This document shows positions 12,501 to 22,669 of a stretch of 32,746 bases of DNA, piece after piece (positions within the stretch are counted from its first letter, which is position 1; every line of letters begins with the position of its first letter). This stretch comes from Trametopsis cervina. Lineage: Eukaryota > Basidiomycota > Agaricomycetes > Polyporales > Irpicaceae. Position numbers and translations under genes: made by a program. The stretch lies in NCBI GenBank assembly GCA_022385755.1, contig MU278386.1, positions 97,847 through 130,592 on the forward strand, read 5' to 3'. The notes beneath the pieces were generated by a model. It searched no databases, was not told where the DNA came from, and saw nothing but the letters and a program-made list of their open reading frames with translations.

Positions 12501-15032
12501 GGAACAAGGATCCCAGATATGGGATGACTGCTTGGAACTCTTTCGCATCGTCTTCGCCCAGAAATGTGGTCCATGTTTTCAACGATAGCGGTTCGCGGGC
12601 AGCGACAATCAGAGCCAGGATGTGTCGAATCTCGGCAATAAAATCTTCTTTGGACACAGTTGGATCGCCCTTCACTGTATCATCAACAAGCTGGGTGAGT
12701 ACTGCCTCATACAACGTATGCAGTCCGGAGTGCTGTCCTTCCTTGAGTCTGAGGAACCTCTCTTCCGGAGACGACTTGGGTGACATGCGTATGATGAATG
12801 AGCACGCCGTAGCTATCCATTGGAACAGATTCTCCGCTCGTGCGACCAAGACAGGTGCCCATTGATCTGTAATCTCTTCCCTCTTTGACTCGGGGAACTC
12901 CATTGAGAGCTTCTCTTTTACATAGAGACTCATGTCGCGCTCAACATTTGCGGTCGATATGTCGATGGCGTCCACGCCAGCTAGCTGCTGGAGTTTGCTG
13001 ACCATACGTAGCTCGGGGCGTGAGGTGATGAGGAAGCGGATATTGGGATGCAAGGATGTAGTCGTGGCCAGACGGATGAGGGAATCTACCAGGGCATCGC
13101 GGTCTTTCTCCGCTACTTCATCTATCGCGTCGATAACAACAACGATCGGCCCCGTGAATTTGAGCTGCTGCGCAGGTTTCAAGATAAATTCCTCAAATTG
13201 CTGTAGTGGGGATTTCGTGGTGCGCATCTCCCTATCAGACTCGATGACCCCCAGAAGTGCGTGCTTCCATCCATCATCCACATCCGCAAAGCCTCGTGAT
13301 ATTGTGCTCCAGAAACGATCAAGAGATCGCTCGGCTTGCTCAGACGCATTGAAGCAGAATGAAGCCCCAAGTCTTCCAATCGTCTTGAAGTGATGTGCGA
13401 TCTCGTGAGCGATAGCGGATTTCCCACACCCGGCAACACCAGTGAGAAGCAGAATCCGCTTCGACTTCTCGTCACCGAGGATTCCATGCAGTTTGCCGCC
13501 GATGTCTTCAAGGAGTCTACGCCGCGTGCCTTTCAGACACCGCTTCTCGGGCACGCAGCCTGCGCCTCTGGCATACATCATGTCATTGAGATCGCTTTTG
13601 TCGGCTGTAATAGCTTCAGCTGGGCCGTTCGACTGAGACATGCCTTACTTACCAAGCTTTTTGACATTACCGTTACTCGATTCCATGAGTTCCAAAGTGC
13701 GTATCACTGTGAGCTCAGTATCAATGATTGCATCTTGTGCGAACTTATTCATCAGCGTCTGAAAAGATTCTATTTGATCTGTGAATTTCTTTTTGGCTTC
13801 CCCCGAGATATTCTCCATAGCGCGTATCGCTCAAACTCAAGTCAGCTTACAACTCGATGGAAGTCTGATCAAATTGAACTCACCGAAGCTATCCGTCCTA
13901 ACGTATTCCCGGATCAAGTGCACACATTCGAGTGTCGCGCGCGCCAGTTTCTCAAATGATGCTTCGTGCATCTTGACCTTTTGCAATGCCTCCGCATTGT
14001 GGACAAACTCATGTGCACGCTTCATCGCAGCCACCAGATTTTGAAGCTGCTCATCGGTCTCCAGTTGTTCTTTGATTACCTGCAGAATGGGCACATAAGT
14101 GGAAGAAACCAGGAGAACATAGGATAACCGTTTGTACCGCCGGTATAATCGAAAGCACTTTCCATGCGGCATGTGCGTATGGATGAATCTGAACATAGAC
14201 AGCGATTCAGGTTCGAAATATTCAGTGTTGGGAGAAGCACACAAACCTTTGAGATTTCCTCGACTAGGCCTGCAAAAGCTCCAATATTCTTGAGTAAAGA
14301 CACCCATGCACTCGCTGCATCGAGTGCAGCATCCGCAACTCCACCTGAGCCCTCATGGTTTCCTAATGCAGCCTGGACTGGTGCTGGGGCCGCGGTCATG
14401 TTTTCTACATTACTGCCTGCCTGTAGAATCGCTTCGTTGACAGTTTCGCTGCGATTCCGCTCAGTAATTTTGCATCGTATCATTGCTCCCGGGATGTGTC
14501 GTGTTCTGCCATTGCCGTTCCCTGGTAGAGCGAGCTCAAGGGGAGCATCTATAGTTGATGTACGTCAGCAGTGCAGCTTCGCAGAGAGTCATTGACATCG
14601 CTGTGCGCTTTACCTTGGTCAACGCCGCCATCTAATCTCTCGTCAATGTCGATGTGAACAGTGCCAACAGTTTTCTTGCACCCAGTCGGCCAACGTCTGA
14701 AGACAGTAAGTGTCATGGATGACTGTTTTTCCACATCACTATAACGATAGATGAATGCGGTAATCTCCAGCACCGATGCGAAACAACTCGCCATAAGAAG
14801 TGTTCATCCCATGTTGGGTTATATGTTCGTGTTGACTTTGCAGTCCTGTACACGCATTGGGATACCTTAATCGAGACCCAGTAGCTATGTGCACCGTCGG
14901 GGAGGTCTGAACATCGTAAATCTGCCAACGACGGTGTGAACGACGAAGGGCAATGGCGACATCGATAGGGTGCAGCTCACCTGAGACTTTAATGTAACGC
15001 AGCCCGTCGTTGCTTGGTGCTGCTTCTGACAT
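9505..15032 (-). CDS. NLR-A: C2-like / NACHT / 14x WD40 receptor-type protein
   Basis: Probable cytoplasmic STAND NTPase of the fungal NLR (HET-E-like) class. My exon model on the minus strand is 15032-14981, 14906-14614, 14548-14247, 14188-14129, 14079-13884, 13829-13653, 13604-12055, 12002-9836, 9755-9505. Introns are 48-80 nt and every junction is in phase except inside exon 2. The N-terminus has C2-like strands (YIKVSDLPDG, TYNPTWDEHFL, SVLEITAF, then PGAMIRCKITE). An all-helical linker (IHPYAHAAWKVLS) follows. The NACHT domain has Walker A GVAGCGKSAIAHEIA near 13,435, Walker B VVVVIDAIDE near 13,135 and FLITSRPE near 13,025. Then come 14 WD repeats and a tail, LLFWFPPEYRMGLWRPS, known from basidiomycete NACHT-WD40 proteins. 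Length is about 1,680 aa, or about 1,545 aa from the Met at 14,483. Exon 2 changes frame near 14,740-14,790 (one base short), so the C2 part may be broken, mis-sequenced or spliced differently. The ligand is unknown. Confidence 0.9.
9980..11741 (-). repeat. WD40 array of NLR-A, 14 repeats
   Basis: Fourteen consecutive WD40 repeats of about 42-43 residues can be counted by their closing motifs: TIELWNV, TIRLWNV, TVRLWHV, TVRVWNA, TIRLWDV, TIRLWMV, TIRVWKI, TVRLWDV, TIRLRDS, TIRLWSA, TIMLWNV, TIRLWHV, TIRVWNV, TVRLWGS. Each carries GH at the start and SVAFSPDG-like and SGSxDxT cores. Fourteen is twice seven, so two seven-bladed propellers are expected. Repeat 9 has lost its closing Trp (LRD). 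The whole array lies in one exon, as is usual for the high-identity WD arrays of fungal incompatibility genes, which change repeat number by recombination. Confidence 0.93.
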
Positions 15033-15187
15033 CGTTGCCGACGAGCGGAGAGGTACACCTTGAAGAGGATTACAGATGCAATGGAGTATAGGTACTTGCG
15101 GGGGAAAGACACAAGCACCGCTACTGCATGTCTCGCCACGAGGTTGAGAAAAGGGAAATGCATGACCGTGGGGATATGAACGCGGGC
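15033..15187 (-). promoter_or_regulatory. Short intergenic interval upstream of NLR-A
   Basis: Only about 155 bp separate the proposed NLR-A start from the stop of the cysteine-rich reading frame upstream on the same strand. Any core promoter of NLR-A must lie here or inside the upstream gene. A weak TATA-like CTATACT is seen on the minus strand near 15,088. No strong motif is visible. The call rests on position and is tentative. Confidence 0.3.
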
Positions 15188-15675
15188 CTAGGCAGGGTCC
15201 CGCAGCTCCGGAAGGCGTCTCATTCGACTGAACCTTGTCGGTGAGGCTGTGTTTGCTGGGACACCATTCTTGAAGATCGTCGAACGCACCGGTCGTGCGC
15301 CAAAGCAGTGATGATGGCAGTAGAGCACGTGGAAGTCAGGTGCCAGACACCATACGCAGTACGATCCCACGCCACCACGGAACGGCTGCTGCGCGTACGG
15401 TTGCAGGCTGTACACCTAAATAAAAACTAAAATTAATCGGACGGATGAATCAGTCACGAAAATGAAGAACGAACCTTGCAGCTACAGTACACCGTCTTGA
15501 GCGAGGCAACACTGCCCGACGTCCGACGTCAGTCACGCCCCGCGTCCGTGTACCTCGCCCAAGCCAGAACAAGGGAGTGCCGCTGTCGTCGCGTCTCCAC
15601 GGGCAGTCCAACCAGAGGGTTGCACCGGCCGACGTACGGCGGCCACAGACGCGTTGCACCGGCTGCGACACCCCT
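15188..15675 (-). CDS. 3' exons of an unrecognised cysteine-rich protein
   Basis: Three minus-strand exons join in frame: from about 15,675 to 15,554, then 15,511-15,475, then 15,415-15,188. The introns are 15,553-15,512 (42 nt, with CTGAC branch site) and 15,474-15,416 (59 nt, ending TTTATTTAG). The predicted C-terminal part contains RLWPPYVGRCNPLVGLP, then TVYCSCKVYSLQPYAQQPF, then GSYCVWCLAPDFHVLYCHHH and a final Cys, ending RRLPELRDPA. The CxC, CxxC and CHHHC spacing suggests metal binding, but I recognise no family. The 5' part is uncertain: a TAG lies in frame just upstream at 15,676, and an acceptor ending CACTAG there would remove it. The gene ends 155 bp upstream of NLR-A on the same strand. 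Confidence 0.42.
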
Positions 15676-16324
15676 TAGCTAGTGTGTGTCGCACCCTGCG
15701 CCAACAGCGAGTCCCGGCGTACCGCCTCGATCGTATAGTTGCCGGGGCAGAAGGTTGGGCGCAAGCGATCTTGCTCGCCAGTCTTCAATTTGACGGCTGA
15801 TCTCAGTGCCGTACGCGAATTGCGCGGACGCGAGGCAAAATCTGTGCAAGCAGATGTTATCACGACGTCAGATCAAGAGTGGGACGTACCTGGGCTGCAT
15901 AACGTGTAAGGCCCGACAACGTCTGATTGACGGAGATGGGGCGTGTACCGAGGACCTATGAGATCGCGCACGACGACAATGGGCACGATGCGCGCAGCGC
16001 AAAGCGTGTCCATGCAAGCCCTACGAGACCGCGTGCTTCCAGTGGCGGGGCGGAACGAGGCAAGACGAGGGGATGGCGGTCTGCGTACAAGCCACTCAGA
16101 CATCGACGCCGCATCTCAGTCGCGTCTGCGGACTCACCTCAAGAATCCCAGTGTACGACGACCGCCAGATCAAGAGATGATCTGACTGACGTCGGCCGCA
16201 TGTGCTGACTTTGCCAGAGTCCAGCCCCAGCACCCAGGGACGAGGCTCGGCTGCTTGGCAGGTATGTGTGAGGAGTCGATGCAGTAGCCGCGAGATCTCC
16301 AATTGCAGCGTGGCGTAGCCGGTA
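15512..16324 (-). repeat. CpG-rich tandem unit 1 with introns
   Basis: This unit and the next (16,325 to about 17,225) are diverged tandem copies. Anchors are: the intron 15,889-15,842 (GTACGT donor, CTGACGTC branch region, GCACAG acceptor) matching 16,786-16,729; the intron 15,553-15,512 matching 16,390-16,325; and AGAGTCCAGCCCC near 16,215 matching the sequence near 17,117. All introns read on the minus strand. Exon frames between the introns are not consistently open, so one or both units may be decayed. Not homologous to the 11-kb duplication. Confidence 0.5.
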
Positions 16325-17225
16325 CTGTACATGGAATCGTCAATCCGGCGAGCGACATACCGGCATCCGACGTCGGTCATGCCCGCGTACCTGCCCAGAG
16401 AGAGCGCAGGCGATTGAGTTACTTGCCGTCGTGGTATCCATAATGCAGCGGGAGGATACCAGAGTCGGCTGGCGTGCGACCGCCAGTAAACAAACATGTT
16501 GCACAAGTTGCGGCGGCGTTGTTGGCACGGACGCAAATCCTGACGTCGGTAGCGCAATTTGTAGCGAGGTGGTAGATAGCCGTAGTGTACTGCCGACCTC
16601 TCGTACACTCGTCGTCGTGTTGTGTCGTGTTGTATTGACCACGTAATTGGGAGTGCGACGATAGCAAGCGATCCGACTCGCCTAAGCCTGGGGATCGCAC
16701 GGCCGTATTGGGTAAGTGTGAGCACGATCTGCGCGGGCAGAACGTTATTGGGAGGGACGTCAGATTGAAATTGAACGGCGACTCACCTTGATTGCATGAA
16801 TGACGCGCAGAAGCGGTGACGTCTGATCGACGGACGCGCAGGCAGGAAAGCTGCTATGTGTTACAAGCACACACGGACCGACGTCGAAGACGGGGCGCGA
16901 GTGCCAACCACAACGAGGACGGCGTCGGCGCAGCCAAACGAGACCGGGTGGTTGCAGCAGCAACGCTGTGTGCGCACCGCACAGCGACGACGCACACCCA
17001 AGACGAAACGAGGCGGCAGTCAGCTGTGTCGGTACAGCGCACTCCGACGTCGGCGCACCCTCCAGCTCGCGTTTGTGCCCTCACAAGATGCTGCCGTCCG
17101 ACCTCAACCGCTTGGCTAGAGTCCAGCCCAGTGGGTCAGACGTCGCACCGAATCTGCAGCCCCTGCGGTGTGCTGATCGTTCATGAGTCGGTTGGAGTGT
17201 GGGTGAGCGAGTGAGCAAGTGCGCC
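16325..17225 (-). repeat. CpG-rich tandem unit 2 with introns
   Basis: Second unit. Its clearest feature is a 58-nt minus-strand intron, 16,786-16,729, with GTGAGT donor, CTGAC branch site and CCCGCGCAG acceptor, followed by the exon 16,728-16,391. A minus-strand frame of about 209 codons is open over 16,725-16,096. It crosses the proposed intron 16,390-16,325 and is rich in Arg, so it may be a chance frame of CpG-rich DNA. A third partial copy is likely: 17,258-17,320 matches 15,618-15,670 (shared GGTTGCAC, GACGTACGGC and GTTGC-CGGCTGC). GACGTC or a one-base variant recurs over a dozen times in 15,500-17,300. Confidence 0.45.
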
Positions 17226-17329
17226 CATGAGATCTCAACTCGACGCGGCACGATCGGGTTGGTTGCACAGACGACTGACGTACGGCAGCCAGGGCCGGAC
17301 CTGTTGCGTCGGCTGCCAGAGTGTTTGAG

Positions 17330-18660
17330 CGAGCGAGCGAGTGGTGCCCATGTCTTTGGACGAGTGAGTGCTGCCATGCCGTACGTGGGATCTTCGCGCG
17401 CGTTGCGGAGTTGGTCGATGTGCTTGCTGTACGGCAGACGGAGTCGGCTGCTGGACCCTTCGGTTAGTGCAGACGCGGATGAGGACGCGTTAAGATGGGT
17501 GATCAGCACGAGCGCATCGATGGAAGTCGAGCAGCGCCTTACAGTATCATTCATTTCCGCTCTCGTAGCGCTTCTCGTGTGAAGTCATCCCGCAATCTGG
17601 ACGCCTGGGCCCGACTGAATAGGTTATCGACGTTTGCATTCACCAAACCAGGCCATGTTCCGTAGCTAGGGTTGTATCATGCATCCGGAATGTACTAAAC
17701 GGAATGCGAGCGCGGTGCGTACAGGTGCGTACAGGTACGTCCATCTCTATGCGCTCAAACCCCCTCATTCACGTCTAAGCTTGCCGCAGTAACTGGATAT
17801 ATGATATCCGACCATCTACGTTGTCTATAGCCGTTGCCGCAATATTGGCGCAGGCCAAAGTCGAAGGCGGGTCAAGCGTAGTGTGTGTGGGGTTTGTAGG
17901 CACGGCCGGACACCATAGTCGACTGCGTGCTGCGTTCCTGTATTATTATCGGATGTGGTGTAAGTACCGATCACCTTCGCGATCGATTATGCTTATACAG
18001 AAGGTCTAAGGCGAGTGAGAAGGGCCTCCTACTGCGTGGCGAACAACGGTTTGTAGAGGCAATATCGAGGGTTTGCCTTCAGGAGGTAGAGCACGATGAT
18101 ATACATGAACCGGAACGTCGTCTAAGGGTTCTGTGGGAAGTCTCAGCAGGTGGAAGTAAGTGGTACGACAAGACACACCTGCATGGGATTCTGCGCGTTC
18201 GAACCATCACGTACGTCCCCGTCCTGACTGTAGCTGCGCTCTAGGGCATTACTACGAGGAGCATTCTCTACACACAGTAAAGCGTTTGAGTATCTGTCGT
18301 CGGCTTACCATGACCTGCTAGTACTGGAACTTGAGATTATGAATGACCGGCCATTCTGTTTGGTGCAGTCGTCGGCGTTTGCGGAAACGACAACAAGTGA
18401 AATTTTCTGCCGCCGCGAGTACAAACGGCGGGGAGTCAATGGAATAGACAACAGGGTCGACCGCGACGTTTGAGGCAATTAGTCTACAAAACTGCCTTCA
18501 GCAAGAGCGATTGGGTGTAGACAGTATGCACGTACCGCACCCCACGCAGTCGACACAACTCGCCCAGTGGATGCGATGGATCAATTATCAGTGTACACGC
18601 TCAGTATACAACGAGACCTCGGGCAGGGAGCATATAACATACGAAGATGAGGACCCACAT
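17330..18660. other. Unique stretch, no recognisable gene
   Basis: Not matched elsewhere in the window. The longest plus-strand frame, 17,927-18,244 (105 aa, with EAISRVCLQEVEHDDIHEPE), resembles nothing I know and has no splice context. A small direct repeat of GGTGCGTACA-like sequence sits at about 17,715-17,740, and a GAGC/GAGT run near 17,325-17,345 is low complexity. I would annotate no gene here. Confidence 0.4.
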
Positions 18661-19650
18661 GCTACGCCTGCGCAGGGGACCATTTCCAAAGCCATTCCAT
18701 TGCAGCAGACTCGCTTGACCCCGTTCAAGTACTGTACCTAGAGAACGCCGTGGACAGTGGCAGCGATGAACGTCCCGGGATAAGTGCGACGCCCGATTTC
18801 CGATTGGAATTCCAAAGCGGCACAGACCTGCGTTTCGTTTCAAAATATAGCAGCAGTTAGCAGTTAGTATGCAGCAGGTGAGGATATTTGGACTTACTAT
18901 AAGACTGTACCGGACGTGTTGTCGCCAATGATATTCACGACGAGCTAACAAGGATGAAACGTTATGCCCTCGGGGCAGGCAAACAGAGATGACACGGTTG
19001 GAAGTTTGGGGCCGGCAAAGGTAGCTAGGTGGGAGAACGACGTATTCACGATTGATGGATATATGCGCTCAAAACACTCACTAGGCATCGTATCCCCCGT
19101 GGCCGGATTGAATCATGGATTTAGAGAGGGGGGACATTGATGTTCAGTGCGAATAGACGATTTACGTCCATCGGATGCAAATATGTAATTACTCGTCGCA
19201 CGCTGATCGAGTACTGGGGCTGGGAGCTTAATGAGGACAAGCAATCGCATGTTTGGGATGCAGTAGCCTTGCACGTTACGTATTGAACCGTGGAGATGTG
19301 CGCTGAATTGAACTACGCGGTGTGAGCATACACGACTACTAGCGAGGGAAAGAGACTTACGCAGTTGAAGTGGGTGTAAGGTTCTTGTTGCGTGGGTTGG
19401 TACAGCTAGTCCACAGACGGTGAGCGGCGTGACAAAACGTTAGGAGAATTACAAGACGTACGAGTGAGTTGCAGTTAGCCTTCAGCTGTGGACTTGCACA
19501 GATACTGCACTGCACAACTGTGATCGTTAATGAAGCCGTGAGTCACTCGTACGAGAAACTTCGGCACCAGCAAGGGGCGTAAATCTGGCGTTGCTCGGTC
19601 ATACGGAGAGCTGTAAAATGATATGAATGTGATCGGATGGCGAGAACCAT
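18660..19650 (-). pseudogene. C block, middle partial copy
   Basis: Diverged match to 4,690-5,520 and 26,380-27,215. Shared markers are the TTCCAAAGCGGCA stretch near 18,815, a GATATATGCGC segment near 19,058 and GAGACTTACGCA near 19,351. On the minus strand an intron with GTAAGT donor and TTTTACAG acceptor lies just left of about 19,670. It is followed by a peptide RATPDLRPLLVPKFLVRVTH and GFINDHSC, ending in a stop near 19,475. The corresponding acceptor is lost in the other two copies, so this copy best preserves the ancestral splice pattern. Family unknown. Confidence 0.42.
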
Positions 19651-21085
19651 TGCGGGACACTTACCTCACTCACGGAGAGAACATGGTGCGTTGCGAACCA
19701 ACGTACTCATTGTAATTGTATGTAGAGTGCCGTGCAACAGCCTATATTCGCTGCCAAGGGCCTCCGACTGGACCGTGCCTGTTCTGCCACGGTCTTCACG
19801 CCACGATCATCAACGCGCACCAGAAGCTATTCGAGGCTGACTCATTGCGAACACGCTCGGTAGTTGAGAGGGATGCGGTGGACGTGTTTGAGCTGACGTC
19901 AATGCTTGCTCGTTGCATCGCCGAAAAATTGGGGCATAGCATACACCGCGTGTCGGTGGGACAAATAGTGGGGGAAATCCTCATACCAAGGCGGACTGAA
20001 GGGATGCATACAAGGACTTAGCAGAGGATGTGGAACGGACGTGCAGCGGGAGGTACCGTCAAGACGCGCTTCTCCATGAACGAACGGCAGCAGGTGGCGT
20101 GCACCGAAGATGATTCATACAGTATGCAATGGACCAAGGGACGGGGGAAATCGTTCCGTGCAGTGAGTGACAGTAGAGGGAGACACGGGCGCACGCCACA
20201 GCTGAGTCATGAGGTTGTGCGAAAGGGCGCGCCACCGTCTGGAGAGCCTAGCGAACATGATGCAGTCGGTATGGCACCTAAGAGAGCTTATGATGACTGT
20301 GTGGATTCGCGACCCCCCACAGATCGATCATGACTTCGCGAAGGCTTGAGGGGACACTGGAGAGGCGGCAACTGGATGGCCCACTGAGAGTGAGCTTCGA
20401 GCTGTTCGTCGATGGGTCCCCGTGAGTCCACACGCCATGTCGCGCGAGAGGGCAATCTAGGTGGGCCAATCAGTGTGTGCTTTGCGGTCCGCGCTGATGG
20501 GTTCTTGTGTGTCCGCGCGCCACAGCCACATTGCGGCGGTGTTCGGTTCTGACGAGGATCCGCACATCGGCTAAGGACCCAGCTGGTTTGCTTTCGTCAG
20601 ATAGGAGCGGCGCAAATTCAGCGCATGAGTTGTTCAAGGTCAGCAGATGTCACAGCTGGGTCGTGCGGTTATGCGTGTCCAAAAAAGCTTCCTCTGTTTG
20701 CAGAGTAGTCTGATCAGCGAACTCCACCCTCACAACACGCCCGACACTCACCCGGATGTGCTTCCCAGCTCGACAGTCCACGCAAAGGCTGCTTTCGTGG
20801 TTCTTCTGTCTCAGCTCGTGCCATTTACAGGGGTCATCTCTGCCACCTGAACCACCAGATTCCGCAGCGACAAGTCAGCTGTTCATGATCGGGAATAAGG
20901 CTGCCGTAGTAAACCTGAGAATGGAGCTAAACGGCTTGGAATTTGAAACATGAAGAGTACAAACAAGCCGTGACCAACTTCAGAGGTAGACAGTGGCTGT
21001 GATGAAGTTTGGGGTCAGAGCACATGCGTTCAGACAAGAGGAGGGGAGCTGCCCTTTCGAGCGTATCTGCGTAAGTGATTGCCTG
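19650..21085 (-). pseudogene. Decayed WD40 unit, middle copy M1
   Basis: Minus-strand WD40 traces include LGHTDW-like sequence near 20,465 and VMIDLWGVANPHSH near 20,325-20,285. Upstream, near 20,830-20,760, CKWHELRQKNHESS is the counterpart of LWERYE in copies L1 and R1 and is followed by a GGTGAGT donor. The unit is about 1.43 kb and abuts the next unit (R1) head to tail without spacer. It is more diverged from the other four units than they are within their pairs, so it is probably oldest. Confidence 0.65.
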
Positions 21086-22565
21086 CGGCACTCACCTCAC
21101 TCGTGGGGAGACATGATGCGCTGCCAACCAAAGCACTCGGTCTAGTTCGTCTACCGCGCAAACGGTCTATCTTCGCTGCCAAGGATCTCCGCCTGGGCTG
21201 AGCCTGTGCTACCACAATGTTCACGACACCGTCTCCAACGTGCGCCAGAGACTATTCGAAGCTGGCACATTGCAAACACGCCTGGTTGTTGGGAGTGGTG
21301 CGGTGGACGTGTTTGAGCTGACGCTAATGCTTGCTCGTTACATCACTGAGAAATTGAGCATAGCGTACACCGAGTGTCAGCGGGACGAATGGTGGGGGAC
21401 TCTGAGACCAAAGCGGACAGAAGGGACACATACAAGGAATTAGCAGAAGATATGGAACGACCGTGCAGCGGGGCGTACCGTCAAGACATGCGTCTCTCCC
21501 TGAACGAACAGCAGCGGGTGGCGCACATAGGATGCAATGGAATAGGAGACTGAAAAAACGTTCCATGCAGTGCGCGACAGTAGAGAGAGGCGGGGTGGGG
21601 GACGGACGCACGCCATAGCATAGCTGAGCCGTAAAGTCATATGAGCCCAAGGGAAAGGGCACGCTATCGTCTGGGATGAGCCCAGTGGACATGATGTAGT
21701 CGGCATGGTCCTTGAAAGGATCTTCGATGACTGTGTGGCTTCGCGAGGCGCCACAGATCGATCACGGTTTCGTGAGGGCTTGAAGGAACACCAGAGAGAA
21801 GACAACCGGATGATCCACTGAGAGTGAGCTTCGAACAGTTCGCCGGTGGGTCCTCGTGGTTGCACACGAAAAGGCGATCGAGGTGGGCCAATCACTGTGT
21901 GCTTCGCGGTCCGCGCTGATGTTTCTTGTGTGTCCACACGCCACAACCACATTGCGGCGGCGTTCGGTTCTGACGAGGATCCCCGCACCGGGCAAGGGCG
22001 CAGCTGAATTGACTTCGTCAGCTGGAGGCTGCAGGCAGTTAGCGTATACGCTGTCATCGGTCGGCGCATTTCACAACCGGGTCGTGCTGCCATGCGCGCC
22101 CAACGCAGCTTCTGAATCTCTATTCAATGTAGTCGGATAAGCACATATCTCCACCCCAGCAACATGCGCGATACGATACTCACCTTAACCTGCTTCTCAA
22201 ACTTGACAGCCCTCATGAGGGTTGCTCTTGCGGGGAGTCCACCCCAGCTCATATCGTTCCCACAGGTGCGTCTCTGAAACCTGCACCACCAGCTTCGAGG
22301 CGACAAGTCGGCTGTCCAAGGTCGAGGACGAATACCGAAGGCAGAAGTAATCAAGCCCAGAGTGGAGCCACGGGGCCTAGAATCGAAATGTGAACAGTAC
22401 AGACACACGGTGACCTGATTCAGAGCAACTTGACGGCGGCTGCAATGAAGTGCAAGGTCAGGGAAGAGGGGATAACGATGTTTCGAACGTATCTGCGTAA
22501 GTGGTTGATTGAGACGTGACGTCGAAAGTGGGGTAACGCACTTACTCGTTACGGAGCCGAACATG
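21086..22565 (-). pseudogene. Decayed WD40 unit, copy R1
   Basis: Minus strand: a GS turn with MWLWRVDTQET near 21,960-21,925, then HSDWPTSIAFS near 21,900-21,865, a decayed LW repeat near 21,745, and a last repeat with STGLIPDDS near 21,690-21,664 and GSYDFTAQL followed by a stop near 21,630. The same pieces and nearly the same frame breaks occur in L1, so most of the decay came before the 11-kb duplication. An intron with GGTGAGT donor and TTGAATAG acceptor (about 22,185-22,125) sits between LWERYE and the WD part. Confidence 0.7.
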
Positions 22566-22669
22566 GATTGCTTTACCGTGCTACGTCTACCATTGGGCTG
22601 TGTCCTCGTGGAAGTGAATCAGGAGGAGAAAAGATTAAAACAGTCACATCAGCGTGATTCTTCTAGAGC

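Noticed and set aside
12932..13959. Plus-strand open frames opposite the NACHT region
   Set aside because: The minus strand has Walker motifs and phase-consistent introns; the plus frames show no domain and conflict with them.
15895..16040. Plus-strand GCITCKAR and later CPC spacing, reminiscent of a Zn2Cys6 transcription factor domain
   Set aside because: Only the first two cysteines fit, a stop follows, and the introns in this block are on the opposite strand.
16096..16725. Minus-strand open frame of 209 codons in the CpG-rich block
   Set aside because: Long frames arise by chance in CpG-rich DNA. It crosses a proposed intron and resembles no known protein, so it is not called as a gene on its own.
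17700..17745. Short direct repeat of GGTGCGTACA-like sequence
   Set aside because: Only two to three imperfect copies, too short to assign a role.
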